Below, one piece after another: positions 24,822 through 33,513 of a DNA stretch of 64,000 nucleotides. This DNA comes from Brevundimonas basaltis (GTDB lineage: Bacteria > Pseudomonadota > Alphaproteobacteria > Caulobacterales > Caulobacteraceae). Under the pieces are notes generated by a model. The model ran no database searches. It saw nothing but the letters and a program-made list of their open reading frames with translations, and had not been told where the DNA came from. Positions within the stretch are counted from its first letter, which is position 1. Each line of letters begins with the position of its first letter. The stretch covers positions 124,001-188,000 of the forward strand of contig NZ_JACHFZ010000003.1 of assembly GCF_014202075.1 (NCBI RefSeq). The letters are read 5' to 3'. Position numbers and translations under genes: made by a program.

Positions 24822-26062
24822 CAGAAAAGACTCATCTGAACCGGCTTCGGATCCGGCGCGATCCGTGCTCGCAAATCGACGGCGTCAGTCAGCCCGCCGG
24901 GGGTCCAATCCAGCGCCACGATGAACGGCCTGACCTTGTCGACGCCGCGGCACAGTCGGGCGACATCTTCCAGTCGCAGCGTGCGCCAGCGTCGGACGGA
25001 CAAGATCCGGTCGACGGATTTCACGCCCAGCCCCGGCACCCGCAGCAAAACCTCGCGCGGCGCCGTATTCACATCGACCGGGAACAGCTCGCGCCGGTTC
25101 AGCGCCCAGGCCAGCTTCGGGTCTATGGCGAGATCGAGCATGCCGTTCGTGGCGGCCTCTCCGATCTCCGGCGCGGAGAACCCGTAGAAGCGCATCAGCC
25201 AGTCGGCCTGGTACAGCCGATGTTCGCGCATCAAGGGCGGCTTTTCGAGCGGCAGGACGCTGGACGAATCCGGAATGGGACTGAAAGCGGAGTAGTAGAC
25301 CCGGCGCAGGCCGTAACCGCCGTATAGCGACGCGCTGCGGGCCATGATTTCGGTATCCGGAGACCCGTCCGCGCCGACAATCAGCTGCGTCGACTGACCG
25401 GCGGGGGCGAACCTGGGCGGCTTGACCCGGTCACGCTTTCCGGGCTTCGCAGCCTCGGCCGCGAGCCGCACCTGGCCCATCGCCTTCTTGATTACGCCCG
25501 CGTCCTTCTGGGGCGCCAAGCGCCTCAGGGCCTCGTCCCGAGGCAATTCGATGTTGGCTGACAGACGGTCCGCATAAAGCCCGGCCTCCTCGACCAGCTT
25601 CGGATCGGCTTCGGGGATCAGCTTCAAATGGATGTAGCCGCGGAAGTCGTGCTCGGTGCGCAGCGTCTTCGCCACCCGAACCAATTGCTCCATCGTGTAG
25701 TCGCCCGACCGGATGATGCCGGACGACAGGAACAGGCCTTCGATATAGTTCCGCTTGTAGAAGTTGAGCGTCAGCCCAACGACCTCGTCCACCGCGAACC
25801 GGGCCCGGGGCACGTTCGAGCTCGCCCGGTTGATGCAATAGGCGCAGTCGTAGATGCAGAAATTGGTCAGCAGGACCTTGAGCAGGGAGACGCAACGGCC
25901 GTCCGGCGTATAGGCGTGGCAGATGCCCATCCCTTCGGTCGAGCCGACCCCCTTGCCGCCGAAGGAGTCCCGCTTCGAGGTGCCGGAGGACGCACAGCTG
26001 GCGTCGTATTTCGCCGCATCCGCGAGGATGGACAGCTTTCGCCGAAGATCGAGTTGAGCCAT
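24821..26062 (-). CDS. putative DNA modification/repair radical SAM protein
   Basis: The 413-residue protein has the radical SAM motif CxxxCxxC at Cys69, Cys73 and Cys76 (NFCIYDCAYC). A TIM-barrel-type core follows, with a C-terminal helix-hairpin-helix DNA-binding segment (RVPGLGVKSVDRILSVRR, about 345-365). It belongs to the radical SAM family always found with DUF4130/UdgX proteins; the reaction is unknown. The last five residues are QMSLF, very like the beta-clamp motif QL[SD]LF. The ATG lies three bases from a LexA box, and a promoter fits a leaderless or nearly leaderless message. Confidence 0.9.
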   Translation of the reverse strand: MAQLDLRRKLSILADAAKYDASCASSGTSKRDSFGGKGVGSTEGMGICHAYTPDGRCVSLLKVLLTNFCIYDCAYCINRASSNVPRARFAVDEVVGLTLNFYKRNYIEGLFLSSGIIRSGDYTMEQLVRVAKTLRTEHDFRGYIHLKLIPEADPKLVEEAGLYADRLSANIELPRDEALRRLAPQKDAGVIKKAMGQVRLAAEAAKPGKRDRVKPPRFAPAGQSTQLIVGADGSPDTEIMARSASLYGGYGLRRVYYSAFSPIPDSSSVLPLEKPPLMREHRLYQADWLMRFYGFSAPEIGEAATNGMLDLAIDPKLAWALNRRELFPVDVNTAPREVLLRVPGLGVKSVDRILSVRRWRTLRLEDVARLCRGVDKVRPFIVALDWTPGGLTDAVDLRARIAPDPKPVQMSLF

Positions 26063-26099
26063 TTGTTCGCACTATGTTCCACCCGGAACAGCGCGTCCA
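26062..26099 (-). promoter_or_regulatory. promoter with LexA box for the radical SAM-UdgX operon
   Basis: On the minus strand TGGACG (26099-26094) and CATAGT (26076-26071) are spaced by 17 bases and place the start of transcription at or within a few bases of the ATG at 26062. GTTC-N7-GTTC at 26065-26079 (plus strand), the alphaproteobacterial LexA box, covers the -10 and start region. This predicts SOS control by direct repression. A further GTTCC-ACCC-GGAAC palindrome lies between the two hexamers. Confidence 0.75.
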
Positions 26100-26127
26100 G
26101 CTTTGCTGGAGGGGGCGATTTGTCGCG

Positions 26128-27054
26128 TCAGCTCAGATAGTTGAGAAGCGAGACTTGGCGGAGCTGGGAGATCACCTGCGCCGACGCCTGAATGGCGACC
26201 TGCGACAGCTGCAGGTCGGTAATCGCCACGGCCATGTCGGCGTCGGTACGATTCGATAGCAATTGGTCCAGCGAGGCCAGCTGCGCCTCGTGACCACGGG
26301 TGACGCTCTCGACCTGATTGGCGAGCGAACCGGTCCGTGCGGTCTTGTCGATGACACCCGTGGCGGCCTGTTCCAGCCGGGCGAGTTGCGCGGTCAGGAA
26401 GATTTTCTGCGCTTCGGTGACCTTGCCGGTCAGCGGACCGTTGACCCCCGTGTGGTAGGTCTGGATGTCGCGCAGGATCTCGAATACCTCGCTGCCCAGC
26501 TCGTTGGCGAGGAAGCCGGTCTCGAGGGTGGTGCCTTCGGCCACGCGGCTGGCGGTCTTCAGCGTGTCGTTGACGAAAACCGAGGCCACGCTCGGTGCGG
26601 CGGCCAGTTCGGCGAGGTTGGCAGCTGTCACCGGGGAGGTCGCGGTAGACGCGCCGGAGAACAGGTATCCGCCGTGGTGCCGCATGGTCAGCCCGCCCCG
26701 GATGGTCTGGAAACGCCCCTCCATCTCGAGCATCAACGATCCGGCCGAGTCCGTCGCCAGCGCGCCGCCGACGGCGTCGCGCAGGCCGGCGATGCCGTCG
26801 CTGATCTGGGTCATCGCCAGATCCTGGGTGGTCAGCCGGGCGCTCACGGCCTTTGACGTATCGATGAAGCCCTGGATACGGCTCTGCGCGCCCTTCAGGG
26901 CCGTCAGGGTCTCGGACTGGCGGCCGAAGCCGGTGAGGTCGGTGGCGTTCTTCTGGGTCGACACCCGCTGCTGGGCATCCGCCGCACGGGTCTGGGCCCT
27001 CATCAAGTCCAGCAGCGCTGACTGATAGTTTCCGAAGGTGGCGACGCGGTTCAT
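26128..27054 (-). CDS. flgL: flagellar hook-filament junction protein FlgL (HAP3)
   Basis: The 308-residue protein has the flagellin-like N-terminal helix (MNRVATFGNYQSALLDLMRA) and C-terminal helix (ADMAVAITDLQLSQVAIQAS, ending LLNYLS) that pair in the filament fold. The central part (130-220) is variable. FlgL joins the filament to the hook with FlgK. Its start overlaps the flgK stop (ATGA). Both are probably transcribed from the sigma-54 promoter upstream of flgK. Confidence 0.92.
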   Translation of the reverse strand: MNRVATFGNYQSALLDLMRAQTRAADAQQRVSTQKNATDLTGFGRQSETLTALKGAQSRIQGFIDTSKAVSARLTTQDLAMTQISDGIAGLRDAVGGALATDSAGSLMLEMEGRFQTIRGGLTMRHHGGYLFSGASTATSPVTAANLAELAAAPSVASVFVNDTLKTASRVAEGTTLETGFLANELGSEVFEILRDIQTYHTGVNGPLTGKVTEAQKIFLTAQLARLEQAATGVIDKTARTGSLANQVESVTRGHEAQLASLDQLLSNRTDADMAVAITDLQLSQVAIQASAQVISQLRQVSLLNYLS

Positions 27055-29168
27055 CAGATCATCCCCAGAAGCGTGTCGTACATGTCCTTGGCGGCCTGGA
27101 TCAGTCGCGCCGAAGCATTGAAGGCCTGCTGATAGGTAGTCATCAGCACGAGCTCCTCATCCAGATTGACGCCTTCGTAGGCTGTCTGCCGGGCCGCGGC
27201 CTCTGTTGCGAGCGCCGACGCGGTGTCGTTACGGTTCTTGGCCGTCGCCGCCTTGCCCCCGATCTCGCCAGACAGCTCCGCGGCGTAACGGGAGACGGAG
27301 ATCGAGCCGCCGGACGAATCCCCGGCCGGCGAGAAATTGGCCGCCCGCTCTCCCGCGTCGGCCAGCAGCAGGGCGCCCCGACCGTCCCCAGTGCTCAACG
27401 CCGACGCGCCGACCGCTGCGGCCAGATTCAGTTGCGCCAGCGCCAGCCTGGCCGGAGCCTGACGGATGTCGGAGCGCAGCGAGAAGCCGTCGGCGCGCGA
27501 CGCCCGCACCCCGCCGCCGATCCCGAACAGTTCCGTGAGAGATACGCCGGACGGGACCTGAATGGTCGTGTCCTCAAGCACGCTCAGCTTCGGAGCCGGG
27601 CTGCCGTAGCCTGTGAACGCCAGCGATCCGTCCGCTGCCAACGCGAACTCACCGAACCGACCGACGCCCGTGCCCGGGTCGTTCAGCGCGGTGATCAGGT
27701 CGCCGACCGTGCCGCCGGCAGGCACGGAGACCTGAATATCGCGGAGCTTGGAGCCCTTCTCACCCGTAAAGCGGAATCTCAGGGTTTCTCCAGCGGTGAA
27801 CCCGTGAGGGGAGGCCGCGGCCATACCCGTCTCGTAGAAGGCCGGGCGGTCGGTCGAGATCAGGTCGTTGAGTCCGAAAAAGTGCGAGAAGCCGCGCCCG
27901 GTCTTGTTCGAGGGACTGGCGGCGTCGTCGGCGACAGCCACGCCGTTCCCTCCGCCTGCGGCGATGGACAACTTGCCGTCGACGAAGCTGGCAATCGCGG
28001 AGCCGCCCAGTTGGGCGTTGAGCACGGTGAGGAAGGTCGCTGGCGTCGCCGCCGCGCCGTTCACCGTCATGGTCGCGCCGCTGAAGACGATGTCGGCGCG
28101 AGCCTGGACTATGCCCGACGCGTTGGTCACAGCCACCGTCGACTGACCCGAGAAGCCCGCGATCGCGCTTTCGAAGCTCTGCCCGACGTTGCGGCCGATC
28201 AAGCTGGCCGGGGCCGGGACCGCGCTGTTGGCGTTGTGGGCGCGGTTCAGTTCGTCGGCGACGTGAGCCACGAGTTCGGCCAGCCGCTCCGCCGTCGCGG
28301 GCGCTTCGATGTCACGCAGCTCCACGAGCCCCTTGATTTCGCCTGAGACCAGGTTGTCCAGTAGCGATCGCTTCTGACCGCCAGGTTCGGTCACCCATAC
28401 TTCGTCGAAGGCGGTTTCACTGGTGACCGTGCCCGCACGGGTGTAGCTGAGCGTCGCCGCGCCCTCCCCCGCCAGCAAGGTTCCAGCCCCGGTGCGGATG
28501 GAGACTCCCCCGACCGCGCGCGTCGTGACGCGAATATCCACCAGTTCGGCCAGCTGGCCTATCAGAGAAGACTGAGCCGTCTCCGCGCCGGAGGCGTCGC
28601 CGTTGTGAACGGTGGCGCGGGCAATCTCGAGGTTGAGGCCCTCAATCTGCTTCAAGAGATTGTTCGCCTTCTCAACGGCGCTTTGAATTCGACCGTCGGC
28701 GTCCTCGCGCACGGCCTGGATTTGCTGGCCGATACGACCGGCTTCGTCGAACAAGGCCTGTGTCCGGAACAGGGCCTCCTGTCTGCGAGGCGAGGAAGTC
28801 GGATCTTCGGCGCTGGCAGCGAAGGCCGCGAACACGGCATCGACCTGCGAAAAGAAGCCGTTCGCCCCCCCCGGGTCGCCAAACAGGGACTGGACCCGGT
28901 CGTAGAGTTCATAGCGCACGCTCTGCCGTGCAGCCTCGGCGCCGGCGCTCAGGCTCGCGGCCTGGAGGAACCGGTCGGTCGCCAGGCGGATGCGCGCCAC
29001 CTCGACGCCGGCGCCCATGCCCTGGCTGGTTCGGGTCACCTGATCGGCGATCTTGCGGACGTAGCCCGGCGTATTGACGTTGGAGACGTTGTCCGAGACC
29101 ACGCGAAGCTGCGTCTGGGCCGCAACGAGGCCGGTGGTGGCCGTGTTCATGATGGCGTTCAGCGACAT
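27054..29168 (-). CDS. flgK: flagellar hook-filament junction protein FlgK (HAP1)
   Basis: The 704-residue protein starts MSLNAIMNTATTGLVAAQTQ with the rod/hook signature VSDNVSNVNTPGYVRK, and ends with the matching helix MTTYQQAFNASARLIQAAKDMYDTLL. The middle carries variable domains (about 330-560). FlgK caps the hook before FlgL and flagellin are added. AGGAGG precedes the ATG by seven bases. A sigma-54 promoter lies about 145 bases upstream. Confidence 0.95.
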   Translation of the reverse strand: MSLNAIMNTATTGLVAAQTQLRVVSDNVSNVNTPGYVRKIADQVTRTSQGMGAGVEVARIRLATDRFLQAASLSAGAEAARQSVRYELYDRVQSLFGDPGGANGFFSQVDAVFAAFAASAEDPTSSPRRQEALFRTQALFDEAGRIGQQIQAVREDADGRIQSAVEKANNLLKQIEGLNLEIARATVHNGDASGAETAQSSLIGQLAELVDIRVTTRAVGGVSIRTGAGTLLAGEGAATLSYTRAGTVTSETAFDEVWVTEPGGQKRSLLDNLVSGEIKGLVELRDIEAPATAERLAELVAHVADELNRAHNANSAVPAPASLIGRNVGQSFESAIAGFSGQSTVAVTNASGIVQARADIVFSGATMTVNGAAATPATFLTVLNAQLGGSAIASFVDGKLSIAAGGGNGVAVADDAASPSNKTGRGFSHFFGLNDLISTDRPAFYETGMAAASPHGFTAGETLRFRFTGEKGSKLRDIQVSVPAGGTVGDLITALNDPGTGVGRFGEFALAADGSLAFTGYGSPAPKLSVLEDTTIQVPSGVSLTELFGIGGGVRASRADGFSLRSDIRQAPARLALAQLNLAAAVGASALSTGDGRGALLLADAGERAANFSPAGDSSGGSISVSRYAAELSGEIGGKAATAKNRNDTASALATEAAARQTAYEGVNLDEELVLMTTYQQAFNASARLIQAAKDMYDTLLGMI

Positions 29169-29312
29169 GCAGCAGCCTCCTGTGAGGCGGAGCCCGGCAA
29201 GGCCTGCCAGCCAATGCGCCTTTTTTGCCCGGCACCCTCACAGGGCGATCCGGGCAAGCCACTGAAATTCCGCGAGTTCGCGTTGAGCGCCTGGGTCATG
29301 GCCGGCAAGGGG

Positions 29313-29328
29313 CGCAAACCGCGGGCCA
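29313..29328 (-). promoter_or_regulatory. sigma-54 promoter for flgK-flgL
   Basis: On the minus strand TGGCCC-GCGGT-TTGCG (29328-29313) keeps the essential GG-N10-GC of sigma-54 promoters (consensus TGGCAC-N5-TTGCW). Transcription would start near 29300, leaving a leader of about 130 bases before flgK. Hook and junction genes of Caulobacter are sigma-54 dependent, which supports the call. A near-identical core faces it for fliK. Confidence 0.75.
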
Positions 29329-29484
29329 GTTCGCAGTCTGGCGGTTCGTGATCTGGGGGAGGCGCGGCGGACCGGGCAACAATCGTCGCCACACGGCAAT
29401 ATTCGACAAGGCGCCCGGCGTTACGGAGCCGGGGAGACGGCAAAAACCGGTTTGTTTTCCGGGTACTGCGCCTTCCCATGGATT

Positions 29485-29500
29485 TGGCCCGCGACTTGCG
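29485..29500 (+). promoter_or_regulatory. sigma-54 promoter for fliK-flgD-flgE
   Basis: TGGCCC-GCGAC-TTGCG at 29485-29500 matches the sigma-54 pattern with GG-N10-GC. It would start transcription near 29511, about 60 bases before the fliK ATG. With the divergent flgK promoter 157 bases away it forms a two-way flagellar control region. The 403-base gap (29169-29571) holds both promoters and no other gene; enhancer sites for FlbD and IHF are expected there but I could not pick them out. Confidence 0.75.
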
Positions 29501-29571
29501 GCGGGGCGTCTGAATGTTCGGCGCAGCAGGCGCCCCCGTCCTCATCGCTCCGGCGACTCCCCCTCGGGCCC

Positions 29572-31113
29572 ATGTCCGCTCAAGCCGTGCTCTCCATACT
29601 TGCGCCCAGTGCACCCGCCGCCTCACGAGGGCCGTCGGCGGACAATGGCGCGCTCAGCTTCGGCGGCCTGCTCTCAGGAGCGCTGACGGCGGATGAGGGT
29701 TCTGCCGGGCTCGACGATCTGGCGGTTTCCAATGACATCGAGGGGGGCACGTCCGACCTGGCCGCTCCCGTCAATGCACCGACCACCGCACCGATAGCGC
29801 TCTGGTCGGCCGATCAGTGGTCGAACGAAAAGGGCAATGACTTCGAACCAGCGGTTCTGGCGGACCCCGATATTTCGAAGGAGGCTGAACCCCTCGTTCT
29901 TCCCGCGGAGGAAACCTCCCAGGCCGCCAAACCCCGAATTTTGCCCGACGCCGAAGTCCCGAAAGATCAAGAGCCGCTGGCGCCGGCCGGCGCACCAACG
30001 ACCAAGGACGCTGAACCCCAAGGTCTGCCGGGTGCCGAAGTTCCCGAGGGACCGGAGCCGTTCGCCCTTCCTCGCGCGGGAGAGTCCAGGACCTCCGAGC
30101 CGCAGATCCCGCCGCCCGCCGACACCCCCAAGGCGGTTGAGCCGTTGGTGCTTCCCGACATTCCAACCTCCAGAATCTCAAGAGCGGAGGTTTTGCCCGA
30201 CGTGGTCGGGGAGAAGGGAGGGCGGCCCCAGGTGCTGCCGGGCGGCGGGGCCGACAACCTTGTGCCGCCGGCTCCCCCTGACGGGGACGCCATGGGGACC
30301 GTTATCGCCGAGGAACCGGCATCCCCCGGAGCGAACAAATCCGGAGCCGGCCAACCGTCGACGCCGCCGCCTCAGCCCGCTCCTCAGCCTCTGAGGGCCC
30401 TCGCCGAACGCATTTCACGGCCGCTGGACGAGACCGCGCGAGGCCAAGCGTCCTCGGCATCAAGCGACGCCAAACCGACATCGCCGGCGACGTCTTCGTT
30501 GACGGTCTCAACCGGGACATCGGCCAAACCCGCCACGGCTGGCGCACAGCCCACCCCGACGCCGCCGGCGGATGATGCGGCGCTCCGCGGCGAAGCGGCG
30601 CCGACTCGCGAACCGGCCTCCGCGCAAGCGGACCTGACCACCCCGGTCCGTGAGCATAGCCTGTCCAACCTGTCCCGCGGGGCCGTTGACGCCACCGCCC
30701 AGATCGCCGCCCAGATTCTGCGCAAACTTGACGGACGTTCGACCCGTTTCGAGATCGCGCTCAGGCCCGACGAACTGGGTCGGGTGGACGTCAAGCTGGA
30801 TATCGATGCGGAAGGCCGGCTGGCCGCGCGGCTCGCCTTCGACAACCCGGCCGCCGCGACCGATCTGCGCGGCCGGGCCGAGGAGCTCAGACGCCAACTC
30901 GAGGCCGCAGGGTTCCATCTTGGGGAAGACGCCCTTGAGTTCGCCGAACGCGACAGCGGTTCGAGCGCCTTCGATCGGGGGCAGAATGCGCGCCATGGTC
31001 GCGGGCGCGCCTTCTCGGCCGCTTTAAAGCTCAACGCCGAAATCGATCTCGATCAGCCGCCGCGGTGGCTGGCTCGCACCCTCTCGCCCTCGGGCGTGGA
31101 CATGAAGGTTTAG
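29572..31113 (+). CDS. fliK: flagellar hook-length control protein FliK
   Basis: I start at ATG 29572 (MSAQAVLSILAPS, 513 aa), downstream of the sigma-54 promoter. The frame extends upstream of the promoter, where it cannot be coding. The C-terminal FliK hook domain is clear (about 375-470: RFEIALRPDELGRVDVKLDI, then LRRQLEAAGFHLGEDALEFA). The middle is Pro/Glu/Ala-rich and disordered, and contains ten exact-length 14-residue repeats. FliK measures hook length during export and switches substrate specificity. It leads the operon fliK-flgD-flgE. Confidence 0.9.
   Translation: MSAQAVLSILAPSAPAASRGPSADNGALSFGGLLSGALTADEGSAGLDDLAVSNDIEGGTSDLAAPVNAPTTAPIALWSADQWSNEKGNDFEPAVLADPDISKEAEPLVLPAEETSQAAKPRILPDAEVPKDQEPLAPAGAPTTKDAEPQGLPGAEVPEGPEPFALPRAGESRTSEPQIPPPADTPKAVEPLVLPDIPTSRISRAEVLPDVVGEKGGRPQVLPGGGADNLVPPAPPDGDAMGTVIAEEPASPGANKSGAGQPSTPPPQPAPQPLRALAERISRPLDETARGQASSASSDAKPTSPATSSLTVSTGTSAKPATAGAQPTPTPPADDAALRGEAAPTREPASAQADLTTPVREHSLSNLSRGAVDATAQIAAQILRKLDGRSTRFEIALRPDELGRVDVKLDIDAEGRLAARLAFDNPAAATDLRGRAEELRRQLEAAGFHLGEDALEFAERDSGSSAFDRGQNARHGRGRAFSAALKLNAEIDLDQPPRWLARTLSPSGVDMKV
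29845..30264 (+). repeat. ten tandem 14-residue (42-bp) repeats within fliK
   Basis: Ten consecutive 14-residue units with no gap run from EPAVLADPDISKEA to RPQVLPGGGADNLV (residues 92-231). The pattern is [EKR]P-x-x-L-P-x-[AE]-x-x-x-x-x-x. Examples are EPLVLPAEETSQAA, KPRILPDAEVPKDQ, EPQGLPGAEVPEGP and EPLVLPDIPTSRIS. DNA identity between units is moderate, so the array is old. It could set ruler length if repeat number varies between strains. Confidence 0.85.
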
Positions 31114-31117
31114 ACCG

Positions 31118-31879
31118 ATGGTTGAAGCCGTCTCCAATGTCGCCGACGTCGCCACCAGCCGGATCAACTCCGGCTCCAGCATGCTGGCGTCGAACTTCGA
31201 AACTTTTCTGGCGCTGCTTACCTCTCAGCTGAAGAACCAGGATCCGCTATCCCCGGTCGATTCCAACGAGTTCACCGGCCAGCTGACCCAGATGGCGGGG
31301 GTGGAGCAGCAACTGCTGACCAATGAGCTCTTGAAGAGCCTCGTCGCCGCCCAAGGCGGCGGAGGCGGCCTGGCTGGCGCGGCCAACTACATCGGCAAGG
31401 ACGCAACGGCCGCATGGTCGGCCACCAAATTCACCGATGGTGAGGCGAACTGGAGCTATGAGGTTGCCGCCAATGCTGCATCCGCGAAGCTGCAGGTGCT
31501 CGACGGGACGGGCAAGGTGGTCTGGGAAGGCGACGCGCCGAAGAAGACCACTGGCGTTCACGACTTCTCCTGGGACGGCAAGACGACGTCCGGAGCCAAC
31601 GCCCAGGAGGGCGGGGTCTTCACCCTCAAGGTCATCGCCAAGAATGCAACGGGCTCGGCAGTCGACGCCCAGGTCCTCACCCGGGGCCGTATCACCGGCG
31701 TCGAAATGTACGATGGCGAAGTCTTCCTGACGGTTGGCAACTCCATCTTGCCGATGGCCAGCGTCATCGCGCTCGAAGAAGCGCGCACTGCAATAACCCC
31801 GCCTCCCACGGATGGGGGAGACGAGGGCCTGCTCGCCTCGATCGCTTCGTCCTTCAACCCTTTGAAACTGTTCTCTTAA
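31118..31879 (+). CDS. flgD: flagellar hook-capping protein FlgD
   Basis: The 253-residue protein has the FlgD N-terminal signature NFETFLALLTSQLKNQDPLS followed by EFTGQLTQMAGVEQQL (about 25-65). Two beta domains (about 90-220) include the VHDFSWDGKTTSGANAQEG region. FlgD caps the growing hook and is needed for FlgE polymerisation. It starts four bases after fliK and ends 13 bases before flgE, so one operon is clear. Confidence 0.93.
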   Translation: MVEAVSNVADVATSRINSGSSMLASNFETFLALLTSQLKNQDPLSPVDSNEFTGQLTQMAGVEQQLLTNELLKSLVAAQGGGGGLAGAANYIGKDATAAWSATKFTDGEANWSYEVAANAASAKLQVLDGTGKVVWEGDAPKKTTGVHDFSWDGKTTSGANAQEGGVFTLKVIAKNATGSAVDAQVLTRGRITGVEMYDGEVFLTVGNSILPMASVIALEEARTAITPPPTDGGDEGLLASIASSFNPLKLFS

Positions 31880-31892
31880 GGAGCCCCGCGCC

Positions 31893-33350
31893 ATGAGTAT
31901 CAACAGCGCTCTTCTCGCCGGCGTGTCCGGCCTGACCGCCAACGCCGCCGCTCTCGCGGCGATCTCCCAGAACATCGCGAACGTCAACACGGTCGGCTAC
32001 AAACGGACCGCCGGAGAGTTCTCGACCGTCGTCAACAGCCAGTCCCAGGGCGCCGGCTATTCGGCCGGCGGCGTTCAGGCCAGCGCGCGCCACTTCACCA
32101 GCCAGAATGGCCAGTTGCAGCGCACCACGTCGTCGACGGACCTCGGAATCGCCGGCCAGGGCTTTTTCGTGGTGACCGAAAAGGCGGAGGCCCTGACGCC
32201 GACCGACACCCGTCTGTTCACCCGCGCCGGCGCCTTCCGGGTCGACAACCACGGCTTCCTGAAAAACACCGCCGGCCTCTATCTGCAGGGCTGGCCGATC
32301 GACAGCGAGGGCAATGTCAACCTCGACCCGTCGGACCTGACGCGGCTCAAGACCATCAACGTCGGCTCGGTCGGCGGAACCGCGGAAGCCACGACGCGCA
32401 TCGAACTGAACGCGAACCTGCGATCCAGCCAGCCGATCTCGGCCGAAGCGACCGACGCCGCCGCCGCGCCGCCGGGACCGAACGCCTACAATGCCACCAC
32501 CAACTCGATGGCGATGTGGGATCCCGACACCGGGGCCGGGGTGAAGCCTGACTTCGAGCTCACCATTCCGGTTTCGGACTCCAAGGGCGGACAGCGTACG
32601 GTCGCCTTGTCCTTCCTGAAGAGCGACGTGCCGAACGAGTGGTACGCCGAGGTCCGCGCCATTCCGGCCAGCGACGTCGTCACGGGCGCGGGCCTGACCA
32701 ATGGCCAGCTGCGCTCGGGCCGGGTCGCGTTCACCCAGGACGGTCGTCTCGACATCGCGGCCATGCAGGCCATGCCCGCCGGGCAAGCCCTGTTCGCCGA
32801 TCCTGCCACGGCTGCACTGAACTTCGGCGCGTCGAACGCCGCCGCCCCTGCAGCCGGACAGTTCAACTGGGCGCCCAGTCTCGGCATCGACAACCAGAGC
32901 GTCACCTTCGAACTGGCCAACGCCGCGGGCGGTCTGACCCAGTACGACAGCGCCTCGGTCGTCCAGGCCACGCTGACCAACGGCACCGCCTTCGGCAACC
33001 TGTCGGAGATCAAGATTGACGAGAAAGGCTATGTCACCGCCATCTTCGACAACGGCGTGACCCGGCAGATCGCCCTGGTCGCCCTGGCCACCTTCACCAG
33101 CCCGGACAGCCTGTCCGAGGCCAGCGGCAACGCTTTCCGGGTCACCCAGAGCTCGGGGACGTTCAACCTGAAAGGGGCCGGCAGCGGTGGCGCGGGTCTG
33201 ATCGGCGCCTCCCAGTTGGAAGCCTCGACCGTCGACCTGTCGGCGGAGTTCACCGGCCTGATCACCACCCAGCGGGCCTACTCCGCCTCCTCGAAAATCA
33301 TCACCACGGCGGACGAGATGCTGGCCGAACTTATCAGCATCAAACGCTGA
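31893..33350 (+). CDS. flgE: flagellar hook protein FlgE
   Basis: The 485-residue protein begins MSINSALLAGVSGLTANAAA with the rod/hook motif ISQNIANVNTVGYKR and ends with STVDLSAEFTGLITTQRAYS, the matched C-terminal helix. The middle carries the exposed hook domains (about 150-400). FlgE polymers form the curved hook between rod and filament. AAGGAGC precedes the ATG. In Caulobacter this hook operon is expressed mid cell cycle from a sigma-54 promoter. Confidence 0.94.
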   Translation: MSINSALLAGVSGLTANAAALAAISQNIANVNTVGYKRTAGEFSTVVNSQSQGAGYSAGGVQASARHFTSQNGQLQRTTSSTDLGIAGQGFFVVTEKAEALTPTDTRLFTRAGAFRVDNHGFLKNTAGLYLQGWPIDSEGNVNLDPSDLTRLKTINVGSVGGTAEATTRIELNANLRSSQPISAEATDAAAAPPGPNAYNATTNSMAMWDPDTGAGVKPDFELTIPVSDSKGGQRTVALSFLKSDVPNEWYAEVRAIPASDVVTGAGLTNGQLRSGRVAFTQDGRLDIAAMQAMPAGQALFADPATAALNFGASNAAAPAAGQFNWAPSLGIDNQSVTFELANAAGGLTQYDSASVVQATLTNGTAFGNLSEIKIDEKGYVTAIFDNGVTRQIALVALATFTSPDSLSEASGNAFRVTQSSGTFNLKGAGSGGAGLIGASQLEASTVDLSAEFTGLITTQRAYSASSKIITTADEMLAELISIKR

Positions 33351-33444
33351 TCTCCGGGTAAGAGGTCGTAAACTTCAATGAAGTCTTCGTTCAGTATTGA
33401 GGGGGTGCACGGAGGTCATTTTAGGCTTTCCTTCACCACGACGC

Positions 33445-33459
33445 TTAAACGGCCCTTAG
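33445..33459. promoter_or_regulatory. CtrA-type site upstream of sciP
   Basis: TTAA-ACGGCCC-TTAG at 33445-33459 matches the CtrA consensus TTAA-N7-TTAA with one change in the second half. It lies 55 bases before the sciP start. In Caulobacter CtrA activates sciP, whose product then blocks CtrA, so the site fits that loop. The 163-base gap after flgE (33351-33513) holds nothing else I can name. Confidence 0.6.
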
Positions 33460-33513
33460 CCGCCGACCGCTACGGTTCAGCCTTGGTGATGGTGGTCAAT
33501 GAGGCATAAGCCC

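Noticed and set aside
29845-30264. CRISPR-like regular array
   Set aside because: The 42-bp period is a coding repeat inside fliK with no spacers and weak DNA identity between units.
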